From contig VOPW01000001.1 of NCBI GenBank assembly GCA_007994965.1, forward strand, positions 2,604,001-2,668,000: a stretch of DNA of 64,000 nucleotides, read 5' to 3'. The notes under the pieces were generated by a model. The model was given only the letters and a program-made list of their open reading frames with translations. It was not told the origin of the DNA and did no database searches. Source of the DNA: Piscinibacter aquaticus. GTDB taxonomy: Bacteria > Pseudomonadota > Gammaproteobacteria > Burkholderiales > Burkholderiaceae_C. The first letter of the stretch is position 1, and each line of letters opens with the position of its first letter. Of this stretch, positions 13,415 through 23,636 are shown piece by piece. Position numbers and translations under genes: made by a program.

Positions 13415-14644
13415 TCAAGCCACAGCAGCGGGACGCGAAGGAACCAAGATCTTCTCCCGGATCGGCAAATGCAGCAGCGCCGCAGCCACTGCAAGAACCA
13501 CATCCGCGTACCACATCCAGTCGTAATTGCCGTTCGCCTCGAACGCCTTCCCACCAGCCAGGCACCAAGGAAACCGCCGATCTGGTGCGACACCATCACG
13601 ATGCCGAACAGCGTGGCCATGTTCGCCGGCCCGAAGAACTTGGCGACGAGACCCGCCGTCGGCGGCACGGTGGAGAGAAACGTGAGGCCCATCACCGCCG
13701 CGAAGACCAGCATCACCGCCGCACTCTTCGGCGCGAGCACGAAGACCAGCACCGCCACGGCACGCGTGGCATAGACGAGCGACAGCAGCGACTTCATGCG
13801 CCAGCGCCCCACCGCCCAGCCCATCGCGACGCTGCCGATGATGTTGAACAGGCCGATCATCGCCAGGGCGCCCACTTCGGGCGACAAGCCGCACGACGCC
13901 ACCACACCCGGCAGGTGCGTGGCGAGGAAAGCCACGTGAAAGCCGCAGACGAAGAAGCCGGCCGCCAGCAGCCGGTAGCTCGGGTCGGCCACCGCACGGG
14001 CGATCGCCTCGCGGGTGGTCTCCTTCTTCACCGGTGCAGCGCCGGCCGCAGCCGGTGCATTCGAGTGCCCGCGCAGCACCCAGGCCGCGGGCAGCGCCAG
14101 CAGCGTCAACGCAGCCAGCGATTGCAGCGAGACCACCCAGCCCGCCGCGGCGGTGATGCCCTGCGCGATCGGCGCGAAGACGAACTGCCCGAAGCTGCCA
14201 CCGGCATTGACGATGCCGCTGGCGGGCCGCGCTTCTCGGCCGGGACGAGTCGCGTGGTGGCCGCCATCAGCACCGACGGCCCGGCCATGCCGGCGCCGCC
14301 GGCGGATAGGATGCCGATCGCGAAGATGAGCCCGGCCGTGGTGGTCATGTACGGAATCAGCGCCGTGCCCAGCGCCACCAGCAGCACGCCGATCACCAGT
14401 ACGCGGCCGGCGCCGATGCGATCGGCCACCATGCCCGCAAAGGGCTGGGTCAGACCCCACCACAGCTGGCCGAAGGCAAAGGCCAGGAGCTGATGCTGGC
14501 AGGGCCGAGGCCGGTGCTGGTGTTGATCGGGCCGAGGAACAGGCCCATCGACTGGCGCGCGCCCATGGTCAGCGCGAAGGTGCCGGCCGCGGCCAGCAGC
14601 ACCAGGGCCAGCGGCGGCACGGCGCGGCGCAGCGTGTCATTCAT
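13415..14644 (-). CDS. MFS transporter (several frameshifts)
   Basis: Major facilitator of about 410 residues with 12 predicted spans. It starts MNDTLRRAVPPLALVLLAAAG and contains ARQSMGLFLGPI, VADRIGAGRVLVIGV and MGWAVGRWRMKSLLSL. Frames break near 14480, 14225 and 13560; all are consistent with small indels. Its start overlaps the stop of marR by eight bases, so it is probably co-transcribed with and controlled by that regulator. The substrate is unknown; the pattern resembles the oxalate/formate antiporter-like or drug-efflux MFS groups. Confidence 0.8.
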
Positions 14645-15086
14645 CGTCAGTCTCCCCTTCTTCGAGTGCGGCCAGGCACTCGTCGAGCAGCGCATGCAGC
14701 GCCGCCACGCGTTCGTTGCCCAGGCGGGCATTGAGCGCCAGCTGCGCATGCTTCCAGGCGCGCTGGGCTTCGGCGCGCTTGGCGCGGCCGGCCTCAGTGG
14801 CGACCACCGAGCGGCTGCGCGCATCCTCGCCCGGGCCCTGCTCCACCCAGCCGGCGGCCACCAGCGGCTGCAGGTTGCGCGTGAGCGTGGAGGCATCGAG
14901 CCGCATGCGCGCGGCGAGCTCGCCCGGGCGGATCGGCCCGAGCAGCACGATGTGCGACAGCAGCGAGTACTGCGAGTTCTTCAGGCCGGTGGGCGCCACA
15001 TGGGCGTCGTAGTGGCGCGTGACGACGCGGCTCAGCTCGCGCAGCTTGAGGTTGGTGCAGCCCTGCGGCTTGACGGCGTCGACCAT
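14637..15086 (-). CDS. MarR-family transcriptional regulator
   Basis: About 149 residues with a winged-helix core: LSHIVLLGPIRPGELAARMRLDASTLTRNLQPL is the helix-turn-helix, followed by a wing containing GEDARSRSV. I chose ATG 15086 (MVDAVKPQGC); a GTG six codons upstream is also possible. It overlaps the MFS gene downstream and diverges from the thioesterase gene. MarR proteins usually repress a divergent or downstream transporter in response to a small phenolic ligand. Confidence 0.85.
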   Translation of the reverse strand: MVDAVKPQGCTNLKLRELSRVVTRHYDAHVAPTGLKNSQYSLLSHIVLLGPIRPGELAARMRLDASTLTRNLQPLVAAGWVEQGPGEDARSRSVVATEAGRAKRAEAQRAWKHAQLALNARLGNERVAALHALLDECLAALEEGETDDE

Positions 15087-15109
15087 GGCGATTATTGTAG
15101 CCACAACCT

Positions 15110-15121
15110 TTGCATATGCAA
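15110..15121. promoter_or_regulatory. Candidate MarR operator palindrome
   Basis: TTGCATATGCAA is a perfect 12-base palindrome in the 68-base gap between the divergent marR and thioesterase starts. This is the size and position expected for an autoregulatory MarR site that would control both directions. Confidence 0.5.
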
Positions 15122-15154
15122 GTTAATCCGATTCCACGATCCGAAGGAGCTGCG

Positions 15155-15694
15155 ATGAGCCACCCCATGACACCGAAGCCACGCTGGCGCGCTGGCGCGA
15201 CGAAGAAGCCACCGTGCGGGCCGCCGCGGCGCCATCGGCGTGGCGCGGCCGGATCAGGTCGCCGGCATGAGCGGCATCGAGGTCTTCCAGGCGATGTTCG
15301 ACGGCCGCCTGCCCGCGCCGCCCATCGGCGAAACGCTGGACTTCGTGGCCGTGCACGTCGAGCCCGGCGTCGCCGTCTTCCAGGGCAAGCCCGGCTTCGC
15401 GCACTACAACCCGCTGGGCACGGTGCATGGCGGCTGGTTCGCCACGCTGCTCGATTCGGCGGTGGGCTGCGCGGTGCACTCCAGCCTGCCGGCGGGCAAG
15501 GCCTACACGACGCTGGAGCTGAAGATCAACATCGTGCGCGCGCTGACCGACAAGGTGCCGCTGGTGCGCGCCGAAGGCCGCGTGATCCACGGCGGCAACC
15601 GGTGGCCACCGCCGAGGGCAAGCTGGTCGGGCCGGACGGCAAGCTGTATGCGCACGCGTCGACCACGTGCCTGGTGTTCGATGCGCGCCGCTGA
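15155..15694 (+). CDS. PaaI-like hotdog thioesterase (frameshifts)
   Basis: Hotdog-fold acyl-CoA thioesterase. The core is HYNPLGTVHGGWFATLLDSA (HGG motif) followed by KAYTTLELKINIVRALTDK. The N-terminus MSHPMTP...TLARWRDEEATVRA must be stitched across two frames to reach RPDQVAGMSGIEVFQAMFDG. A further break near 15600 precedes VATAEGKLVGPDGKLYAHAS. An RBS-like GAAGGAG precedes ATG 15155. It diverges from marR and may be controlled by it. Confidence 0.8.
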   Translation: MSHPMTPKPRWRAGATKKPPCGPPRRHRRGAAGSGRRHERHRGLPGDVRRPPARAAHRRNAGLRGRARRARRRRLPGQARLRALQPAGHGAWRLVRHAARFGGGLRGALQPAGGQGLHDAGAEDQHRARADRQGAAGARRRPRDPRRQPVATAEGKLVGPDGKLYAHASTTCLVFDARR

Positions 15695-15705
15695 CTGGCA
15701 GGCGT

Positions 15706-16870
15706 CTAACGGGCGTTCCGCCACAACGGACTGAGGAACCACAGCCCGATCACCGGCCCCACCGCCAGCCACGGCAGCACCAGGGCCAGCGGCCACTGCG
15801 CGGCCAGCGCGGCGAACAGCGTGATCGTGCAGGTGGAGATCGTGAAGCCGATCGCATTGACGAAGGTGAGCACGCTGCCCACCATCGCCCGCGGTGCGTT
15901 GGCAGCGGTGAGCGCGCTGAATTGCGGCGAATCGCCCGACACCGTGGCGCCCCACCACAGCAGCCACAGCGCCCACGCCCAGAGCGGCGCCTCGAGCAGC
16001 CAGGGCGCGAGCAGGCCGCACAGCGCGCCGCTGGCGAGCTGGAACGCGGCCACGCGCGAGCCGCCGAAGCGGCGCACCAGCGCCCCGCCGACGATGCAGG
16101 CCACGCCGCCGAGCGCCATCGTCGCCGCCACCCACCACGAAGCCGCCGAGCCGGCGAAGCGTGTCGCCACGATGGCCGGAATCAGCACGAAGAAGGCATA
16201 CAGCTCCCACATGTGGCCGAAGTAGCCGAAGGCGGAGGCGCGCACGGCGGTCGTTCCAGATCACCGCCAGCGCCGTGGGCGTGATGCGCGCGGCCGGCGC
16301 GAGGTGCGGGCCGTCGGGCACGAAGACGGCCATCAGCAGGCCGCCGCCTGCGGCCACGGCGGCCACCGCCAGCATCACCGCCTGCCACGACCACTGCGCG
16401 CCGATCGCGCGCAGCATGAAGGGCAGCGAGTTGCCCAGCACCAGCGCGCCGACCAGCACGCCCAGCGCCCAGCCCAGGCCCTGCGCAAACCAGCCCGCGG
16501 CGATCTTCATGCCCACCGGGTAGATGCCGGCCAGCGCCACGCCGGTGAGAAAGCGCAGCACCAGCAGCGTGGTGAGCTCGGGCGGCAGCAGCGCCGTGGC
16601 GGCGGCCAGCGCACCGGCCAGCAGCGAGCAGACGAGGAAGACCTTGCGCGGCGAGAAGCGGTCGGCGATGGACAGCAGCGCGAAGCCGAAGGTGCCGGCG
16701 ATGAAGCCGATCTGCACGGCGGCCGTGAGCCAGCCGACCGCCGCGGCCGGCAGCGCCACCGAGCGCTGCAGATCGGCCATCACCGCGTTGATCGCGAACC
16801 AGACGGAGGTGCCCGCGAACTGCGAGATCGCGATGACGGGGAGGATGCGCTTGGGGACGGCAGTCGTCAC
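15706..16870 (-). CDS. MFS transporter, second (one frameshift)
   Basis: About 388 residues with 12 hydrophobic segments. It begins VTTAVPKRILPVIAISQFAG and contains ADRFSPRKVFLVC, the A-motif loop of MFS proteins. The frame breaks near 16250 (AVIWND, then RASAFGYFGHMWELYAFFV). The GTG start overlaps the yaaA stop (GTGA), so it follows yaaA in an operon. It resembles the uncharacterised MFS proteins with a GYFGHMWELYAFW motif; the substrate is unknown. Confidence 0.8.
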
Positions 16871-17647
16871 GGGGCCCGCCGACGGAACACGAGACGATCG
16901 TTCGTTGACAACGCCGGCACGAAGCCATAACCCTCGGCGTCGAACTCGCGCAGCGCCTCGGGCGTCTGGATGCGTTTCTGAATCGCGAAGCGCGCCATCA
17001 TCCCCCGCGCCTTCTTGGCGAAGAAGCTGACGATCTTGTACGAACCGCCCTGCCCTTCCTCGAACACGCACTCCACCACGCGCGCTTTCAGCGCCGGCCG
17101 CAGCGCCACGCGCGAATACTCCTGCGAGGCGAGGTTGACGATCACCGGCGCGCGTTCGCCGCGCTGGCGCTGGTTGAGGTGCGCGGCGACCGTGTCGCCC
17201 CACCAGTCGTAGAGGTGGCGGCCGCGCTCGGTGGCCACGGACGTGCCCATCTCGAGGCGGTAGGGCTGCAGCTTGTCGAGCGGGCGCAGCGCGCCGTACA
17301 GGCCGGAGAGGATGACCACGTGCTCCTGCGCCCAGGCGAGGTCGTCGACGCCGAGCGTCTCTGCCTGCAGGCCTTCGTACACGTCGCCCGCGAAGGCCAG
17401 CACCGCCGGGCGGCTGTTCTTCGCGGTGTTGCGCCTGGACCAGCTGCGTAGCGCGCCACGTTGAGCGCGGCGAGTTCGTCGGAGAGGTCCATCAGCTTCG
17501 CCACCTGCAGCGGCGTCCTGGCCTTCATCACGTCGATCAGCGCGGCGGCTTCGCCCATGAACTTCGGCGCGGTGGCGAGTTCGGCCACTTCGGGGGCACG
17601 GCGCTCTCGTAGTCGAGGCGCTTGGCGGGGGAAAGGAGAAACAGCAT
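16867..17647 (-). CDS. yaaA: Peroxide stress protein YaaA (two frameshifts)
   Basis: YaaA/DUF328 family, which limits free iron and DNA damage during peroxide stress in E. coli. It begins MLFLLSPAKRLDYES, and contains GLYGALRPLDKLQPYRLEMG, VIVNLASQEYSRV and VSFFAKKARGMMARF, all family hallmarks. Breaks near 17592 (one C missing in a C run) and 17445 (one G missing) restore about 260 residues. It is the first gene of a yaaA-MFS pair and lies 40 bases from the end of the dnaE2 gene. Confidence 0.93.
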
Positions 17648-17686
17648 GGCGCGATTTTCATGGAAAGTCGCAGCGCCTCGCCGGCT

Positions 17687-20600
17687 TCAGCGGAAGTCGC
17701 GACTCCTCGCCACCAACCCCGCCAGCAGCGCACTGTGGTCGATCAGCTTCATCGCCACCCGGTGCATCACCTCGCCCTCACGCTGCCACTGGCCGTAGAC
17801 GGTGAGCAGCCGCGTGCCGAGCAGCTCGCGCCGGTGCACCTCGAAGACCTTGGGCCAGACGATCACGTTGACGGTGCCGGTCTCGTCTTCCAGCGTGACG
17901 AAGGTGGTGCCCTTGGCCGTCTCCGGCCGCTGTCGATGCGTGACCAGGCCGCTGGCGCGCGCCGAAGCGCCCGTTCGGATAGGTCTTCAGCACGCTGGCC
18001 GGCTGCACCTTGAAGGCCGCGAGCTCCTCGCGCAACAGGCCGATCGGATGGTTCTGCAGCGACAAGCCGAGCGCGCGGTAGTCGGCCAGCGTGTCTTCTA
18101 CCGCCGAAGGTGCAGCAAGCTCGGCCTGCGCCGCTTCCTGCGTGCGCGTGGCGCGCAGCATCGGCGTGGCGCGGGTGTCCACACCGGCCACCGCCCAGGC
18201 GGCACGGTGGCGGTGGCCGGCGAGGCCGCGCAGCGCATCGGCCTGGGCGAGCGCCTGCAGGTCGTTGGCGTTCAGGGCAGCGCGGCGGGCGGGTCTTCGA
18301 CGCTGGCGAAGGCGCCGCCCTCGCGGCGCGCGGCGACGATGCGCTCGGCCGCTTCCAGCACGAGGCCGCCGACGCGATCCAGCCCCAGCCGCACCGGATA
18401 GATGGCGCCCCCCCGTCGCCTGCGGCGCCTGCCCCCCGCGGGGGCATCGCCCGGGCTTGGGGCGGCCCGGCGCCCGGGCTCTGCGCTTCGTCCACGGGCT
18501 CGTTCAGCCCTTCGAGCACCGAGTTCACCTCGCTCGCATGCACGTCCACCGGCCGCACCTCCACGCCATGCGCCCGCGCATCACGCACCAGCTGCGCCGG
18601 CGCGTAGAAGCCCAGCGGCTGGCTGTTCAGCAGCGCGGCGAGGAAGACATCGGGGTGATGCCGCTTGATCCAGCAGCTGACGTAGACCAGCAGCGCGAAG
18701 CCCGCCGCGTGGCTCTCGGGGAAGCCGTATTCGCCGAAGCCCTCGATCTGCTTGAAGATGCGCTCGGCATACTCGCGCTCGTAGCCCTTCTCGACCATGC
18801 GGCCGACCAGCCGGTCGTGGAAGGGCCCGAGCCCGCCCTTGCGCTTCCACGCCGCCATCGCACGGCGCAGCGCGTCGGCCTCGCCGGCGCTGAAATCGGC
18901 GGCGAGCATCGCGATCTGCATCACCTGTTCCTGGAAGATCGGCACGCCGCGGGTGCGCTGCAGCGCGGGGCGCAGTTCCTTCGGGTAGTCGATCTCCTCG
19001 TCGGGCAGGTTCCGGTTCTTCAGGTAGGGGTGCACCATGCCGCCCTGGATGGGCCCCGGCCGCACGATCGCCACCTCGACCACCGGTCGTAGTAGCAACG
19101 CGGCTGCAGGCGCGGCAGCATGCTCATCTGCGCGCGGCTCTCGATCTGGAACACGCCCACCGTGTCGGCGGCGCAGATCATGTCGTAGGTGCTCGCATCC
19201 TCCCGCGGCACGTGCTGAACCTCGAAGGGCCGGCCGAGCTTGCGTGCGATGTCGGCCACCGAGCGGCGGATGGCGCTGAGCATGCCCAGCGCGAGGATGT
19301 CGACCTTGATCAGGCCGAGCTCGTCGAGATCGTCCTTGTCCCACTGCACGACGCTGCGGCCGGGCATCGAGGCGTTTTCCACCGGCACCAGCTGCTCGAT
19401 CTGGTCGCGCGCGATGACGAAGCCGCCGGGGTGCTGCGAGAGGTGGCGCGGAAAGCCGATCAGCTGCTGCGTGAGCTCGACCCACTGGCGCACGATGGGC
19501 GACTCCGGATCGAAGCCATTCTCGCGCAACCGCTCGGCGCGGATGCTGCGCCCGTCGAACCACTGCTGACCCTTGGCCACGGCATCGATGCGCTGCGGGT
19601 CGATGCCCAGCGCGCGGCCGATGTCGCGCACGGCGCTGCGCGGGCGATAGCTGATCACCACCGCGGTGAGCGCGGCGCGATGGCGTCCGTACTTGCGGTA
19701 GATGTACTGGATGACCTCCTCGCGGCGCTGGTGCTCGAAGTCGATGTCGATGTCGGGCGGCTCGTTGCGCTCGGCGCTGATGAAGCGCTCGAACAGCAGC
19801 GTGGCCTCGCGCGGGCTGACCTCGGTGACGCCGAGGCAGTAACACACCACCGAGTTGGCCGCGCTGCCGCGGCCCTGGCAGAGGATGCCTTGCGACCGCG
19901 CCCACTGCACGATATCGGCCACGGTGAGGAAGTAGGGCTCGTAGCCGAGCTGGGCGATCAGCGCGAGTTCGTGCTCGATGCGCGCGAGGGCATCGGCGCG
20001 CGCGGCTTCGGTGCCCGGCTCGGCCCCCGGCCCTTCGAGCGGGAATCGGCGCTCCACGCCCTGCATCACCAGGGTGCGCAGCCACGAGGCCGGCGTGTGG
20101 CCCTCGGGCACGATCTCGCGCGGGTATTCGTAGCGCAGCTCGGCCAGCGAGAAGCTGCAACGCGCCGCGAAGGCGAGCGTGTTGTCCAGCCACTCGCGCT
20201 CGTACAGCGTGGCGGGCGCGCGCGAGCGCAGGTGCTGCTCCGCATTGGGCGCCAGCGCGAGGCCGCATTCCGCCACAGGGCAGTTCAGCCTCGTCGCGAC
20301 GAGCGCATCCTGCAGCGACTTGCGCGAGCGCAGGTGCATCAGCACATCGCCCGCGGCGACGATCGGCAGGCCGGTGAGCTGCGCGATCTTCTTCACCATC
20401 GCGCGCAGCGCTTCGTCCGCCGGATGCAGCAGCAGCTCCAACGCAATGCCGGCGCGATCCTCGCCGAACCCGGTCTTCAGCCACATCGCCTGCGCGAACA
20501 CGGCCTCGAAGCCCTGCGACGCATCGGGCACCAGCAGCGCGAGGCAGCCGGGCAGCCCGGCAAGGAAAGGCGCGTGCGGCACACGCCCCTCCAGATCGGA

Positions 20601-21020
20601 CGGGTGCGCGAGGTACTCGCCCTTGGGCGCGCGGCGGCGCGCGACGGTGATCCAGTGAGAGAGGTTGCCGTAGCCGCGGCGCGTCTGTGCGAGCAGCACG
20701 AGGCGGGCGTGCGGTGTGGGCGCCTCACCGCCGGCCTTGGCCGCCGGCAGCGTGAGCTGCATCTGCGCGCCGACGATCAGGTGCAGGCCACGCTCGCGCG
20801 CCTCCACGTGCGCGCGCACCACGCCGGCGAGCGAGCATTCATCGGTGATCGCCAGCGCGGCGTAGCCGAGCCGGTGCGCGCGGCGCACCAGTTCCTCGGG
20901 CTGCGAGGCGCCGCTCAGGAAGCTGAAGCTGCTGCGGCAGTGCAGCTCGGCGTAGCCGGGCAGGCTGCGCGAGCGGCCGGCAGGCGCGGCGACGGGCGGG
21001 TGGGTGTCGGCAGATAACAC
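17687..21020 (-). CDS. dnaE2: Error-prone DNA polymerase III alpha, DnaE2 (frameshifts)
   Basis: C-family polymerase of the damage-inducible DnaE2 type, about 1100 residues. It opens with a PHP domain ([23 protein letters not shown]). The palm catalytic aspartates are in [23 protein letters not shown] (PDIDIDF). HhH and OB-like parts follow ([22 protein letters not shown]). Breaks are evident near 19085, 18285 and 17950. The start is GTG 21020. The usual upstream partner imuB is absent; instead intI lies directly upstream on the same strand. An in-frame low-complexity insert is described separately at 18400-18490. Confidence 0.93.
18400..18490. repeat. GC-rich palindromic insert inside dnaE2
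   Basis: Between VLEGL and the family continuation [12 protein letters not shown] region, DnaE2 here has about 30 extra residues ([15 protein letters not shown]...). The DNA is a run of inverted GC blocks (CCCCCCGCGGGGG, CCCGGGC, GGCGCCCGGGC) at 18405-18480, in frame. It looks like a short intergenic repeat that landed in the gene. Confidence 0.45.
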
Positions 21021-22149
21021 GGCGGTTCGCTCTCACGGGCGCGGTGGCCCGGCGCAGCGGCAAGGTGGCGGCGGACGTGGCGTAGGGGTTGGCGGCGGGC
21101 AAGGCTGGTGCCGCCATGGCCAGCTGATCGAGCGGGCTGCGCACCGCGCCGCCGCCGAGCTTGAGCACGTGCGTGTAGATCATCGTCGTGCTGACGTCGG
21201 CATGGCCGAGCAGTTCCTGCACCGTGCGAATGTCGTAGCCCGACTGCAGCAGGTGCGTGGCGAAGGAGTGGCGCAGCGTGTGCGGCGTGGCCGGCTTGGC
21301 GATCCCGGCTTCGCCGAGCGCACGCTTGAAGGCGCGCTGGAAGGCCTGGTCCAGCAGGTGGTGGCGACGGCGGGGTGGCAGGGCTGCTTCATTGCCCTTG
21401 TCGCCACGACCGCCGGGCGGCCGCTCGCGCGGATCGATCGACAGGCTGGCCTGCGGGAAGACCCAGAACCACGCCCACGATTCGGCCGCGCGCGGGTATT
21501 TGCGCACCAGCGCGTGCGGCAGGTGCACGCCGGCCACGCCAGCGGCGCGGTCGGCCGACCAGAGGCGATGGGCTTCGGCGAACTGCGCGCGCAGCGGCGC
21601 CTCGAGCGCGGCGGGCAGCATCACCACACGATCCTTGCCGCCCTTGCCTTCGCGCACGACGATGGCGCGACGGTCGAAATCGATGTCCTTGATGCGCAGG
21701 CGCAGGCCTTCCATCAGCCGCAGGCCGGTGCCGTAAAGCAATTGGGCGAGCAGCTGGAACGGCATCGACGCCTCGGCCAACGACGGCGCGGCCAGCAGGC
21801 GCGAGACCTCGTCGTGCGACATCACCACCGGCAGCCGCGGCTGGCCTTGCGGGCGGCCGATCTCGTCCATCCACGGCATGCGCTGGTTGAGCACCTTCTG
21901 GTACAGGAACAGCAGCGCCGACAGCGCCTGCTTGTGCGTGGCCGGCGCCACGCCGCGCTCGGTGGCCAGCCAGCTGAGGAAGGCCTCGACCTCCGCGCCC
22001 GACAGCTCGGCCGGATGGCGCAGGCCGTGGAAGCGGATGAAGGCGCGCACCCAGTGCACGTAGGCCTGCTCGGTGCGCAGGCTGTAGTGCATGTAGCGGA
22101 CCTGGGCGCGCAGGAGATCGAGGAGGCGGGGCGGGTGGGGCTGCGACAT
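20839..22149 (-). CDS. intI: Integron integrase, IntI-type tyrosine recombinase
   Basis: Site-specific tyrosine recombinase that recombines attI and attC sites. It begins [20 protein letters not shown]. The catalytic set is visible: R in [20 protein letters not shown] (H-x-x-R), LLGHADVST and Y in TTMIYTHV. The IntI-specific patch is [20 protein letters not shown], extended here by about 15 residues ([14 protein letters not shown]). The family normally stops soon after VRSPLD (about 21126). Here the frame stays open to 20839, over the start of dnaE2; a one-base error would place the stop at 21033. It is transcribed away from the cassettes, the standard integron layout. Confidence 0.95.
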   Translation of the reverse strand: MSQPHPPRLLDLLRAQVRYMHYSLRTEQAYVHWVRAFIRFHGLRHPAELSGAEVEAFLSWLATERGVAPATHKQALSALLFLYQKVLNQRMPWMDEIGRPQGQPRLPVVMSHDEVSRLLAAPSLAEASMPFQLLAQLLYGTGLRLMEGLRLRIKDIDFDRRAIVVREGKGGKDRVVMLPAALEAPLRAQFAEAHRLWSADRAAGVAGVHLPHALVRKYPRAAESWAWFWVFPQASLSIDPRERPPGGRGDKGNEAALPPRRRHHLLDQAFQRAFKRALGEAGIAKPATPHTLRHSFATHLLQSGYDIRTVQELLGHADVSTTMIYTHVLKLGGGAVRSPLDQLAMAAPALPAANPYATSAATLPLRRATAPVRANRRVICRHPPARRRACRPLAQPARLRRAALPQQLQLPERRLAARGTGAPRAPARLRRAGDHR

Positions 22150-22173
22150 GGCGACTCCCGGTTGATCATGTTG

Positions 22174-22189
22174 CTGTATTTTTGTACAG
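22174..22189 (-). promoter_or_regulatory. LexA (SOS) box in front of intI
   Basis: The sequence CTGTATTTTTGTACAG fits CTGT-N8-ACAG exactly and lies 25-40 bases upstream of the intI ATG. LexA repression of intI through such a box is established for class 1 and Vibrio integrons. Its position between intI and the divergent ORF at 22318 would allow control of both, and possibly of dnaE2 behind intI. Confidence 0.82.
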
Positions 22190-22317
22190 TACACGACGCT
22201 CGCCGCGCCGACAACACCTGAGCCAGCACTTCTTCTTGTCGCCGTCTTCCACGAAAGGGATGTGACCATGCCGCCTCGTGGCGCGCAGCGCCGTGCTGCC
22301 TTGCGCACTGGTGGCGC

Positions 22318-22701
22318 GTGACCAAGACGTTGCAGCCGGGCGAACCCGGCACCCTGAGGCTGTTGCGGGCCTACGGCGATCAACTGGTCTGCGTGCGCTA
22401 CCGCACGAGCGGCAGTGGCGAAGAACGCCTGACGACCGTGGAACTGGTGATCGACCGGACGGTGATCCGCAAACGCGGCCACCAGATCGTCGCTTTCAAG
22501 ATCTACGAGCGGGAGGCGCGACTTCGTCGCGAGGCGCTCAAGCTAGGCGCATGGTTCGACGCAACGACCGGCCTATGGAACCTGGCGCGCCATGACGTCC
22601 TCCACCTCGGGCTGCGCCACCGCATCGCCATACCTCGGGAGCAGATGCTTCGAGAGGAGATGTCTAGTTCTAGCAACAAGTTGCCACGTCTGGCAAAGTG
22701 A
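22318..22701 (+). CDS. Conserved integron-adjacent protein, function unknown
   Basis: 127 residues from GTG 22318. The pattern [29 protein letters not shown] and [16 protein letters not shown] matches, as I recall it, a small uncharacterised family seen next to recombinases and transposons in proteobacteria. There is no signal peptide or membrane span. It is divergent from intI and lies between intI and the attI core, an unusual place for a gene; it ends 12 bases before the core. It could be part of the integron platform, but I cannot assign a function. Confidence 0.6.
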   Translation: MTKTLQPGEPGTLRLLRAYGDQLVCVRYRTSGSGEERLTTVELVIDRTVIRKRGHQIVAFKIYEREARLRREALKLGAWFDATTGLWNLARHDVLHLGLRHRIAIPREQMLREEMSSSSNKLPRLAK

Positions 22702-22720
22702 CGTCGAAAACACGTTAGGC
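22681..22720 (+). other. attI-type recombination site
   Basis: GTTAGGC at 22714-22720 is the first core site beyond intI and marks the left edge of the cassette array. Just upstream is the inverted repeat TTGCCA-CGTC-TGGCAA (22681-22696) and then GTCGAAAACAC. There is no partner GCCTAAC on the left, as expected of attI rather than attC. The extent of the site beyond the core is inferred. Confidence 0.7.
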
Positions 22721-22770
22721 CTCACGCAACACCACTGCGTCCCACCGCAGAGCTTCGGAAACACCCCGAA

Positions 22771-22950
22771 ATGGCCCTTCTCGCCATGTCAATCCCGTGC
22801 GGGATAGGGGGACCCGACTTTCCCCAATCAAAATGCCCCCGCCCGCGATACCTTGGCGCTCGCACGACTCCCGTCGTCTCGCCCGGCGATCCTGTCTCCG
22901 TCTCCTTCGCACCACCGTCCGACAGTAGACTGCTGTCGAAATCACGTTAG
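22771..22950 (+). CDS. Small ORF in attC-less 232-bp unit, copy 1 (C1)
   Basis: 59 codons beginning MALLAMSIPCGIGGPDFP and ending LLSKSR, with its TAG inside the GTTAG core at 22946. A second copy lies at 25711-25890. The two differ at about 15 codons, roughly five silent and nine or ten replacing, but have no indel in the ORF, while indels occur just upstream. That mildly favours coding. The unit begins exactly at the attI cut point and has no recognisable attC. No homologue is recognised. Confidence 0.35.
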   Translation: MALLAMSIPCGIGGPDFPQSKCPRPRYLGARTTPVVSPGDPVSVSFAPPSDSRLLSKSR

Positions 22951-22988
22951 GGCTCACCAGAGGCCCAGCGTCACATCAGGGAGAGAGT

Positions 22989-23393
22989 GTGAGACGTCAC
23001 CTTCAGCTCGCAGTTGTAGTGCTCGCGTGCTTTGCACAGATTGCCTGCACCTCACTGCGCGTAGTCGCCGACCGCCAGACCAGTGGAGCGGGCGTACTTT
23101 CCAGCGCCGAGCCGCCGGTTGCGCCCAAGGACGTTGTACGGGTCACCACTACCGACGGAGGCCAGCTAGAACTGCGGGTCACCGCGATCGACGCCACCGC
23201 GATAACGGGCATCACCGACGCAAGATCAGATGCGGTCGTCATTCCTGTCGAGCAGATTCAGCGCATCGAGCGAAGCGAAGTGGACGGGGCAAAGGTACTC
23301 CGCAACGCCTTGGTCTACGTTGTTGTCGCGGTCATCCTTGGCTATGCACTGGGCCGGGCTGCGGCCAGCAAGTTCACTTCAGCGGCGCCTTAG
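22989..23393 (+). CDS. Cassette C2: small lipoprotein with C-terminal membrane span
   Basis: 134 residues from GTG 22989. The N-terminus LAVVVLACFAQIACTS is a lipoprotein signal with cysteine near residue 20. The middle (VVRVTTTDGGQLELRVTAID... IPVEQIQRIERSEVDG) resembles short beta-rich envelope proteins. A hydrophobic segment (LVYVVVAVILGYALG) follows near the end. The cassette is bounded by GTTAGGGCTCACC and its exact reverse complement at 23417-23429, so it is intact. The function is unknown. Confidence 0.65.
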   Translation: MRRHLQLAVVVLACFAQIACTSLRVVADRQTSGAGVLSSAEPPVAPKDVVRVTTTDGGQLELRVTAIDATAITGITDARSDAVVIPVEQIQRIERSEVDGAKVLRNALVYVVVAVILGYALGRAAASKFTSAAP

Positions 23394-23422
23394 GTCTTCA
23401 AAGCTCGGGCCCGCCGGGTGAG

Positions 23423-23549
23423 CCCTAACCCTTCGCTGGAGCGGGACCTCCGCCGGCATGGCACTTGGCCCGCGAGGCGCTCAGGCCTATCCTGCGCCCC
23501 GCGGGCCAAGCGCCATCCCGGCGTCGGCCCCTCAGCTCAAACGTTAGCC
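23423..23549 (+). repeat. attC site of cassette C2
   Basis: It runs from CCCTAACCCTTCGCTGG to CTCAAACGTTAGCC. The inner arms are CTTGGCCCGCGAGGCG and CCCCGCGGGCCAAG. 127 bp. Confidence 0.93.
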
Positions 23550-23636
23550 GTCTCCAAGTGGGCTCTGCCGCATGCGCGACAGCTGCGACACACGCACTGC
23601 CTACAATGACTGCGTTGGCCCTCACGGGCTGACAGC

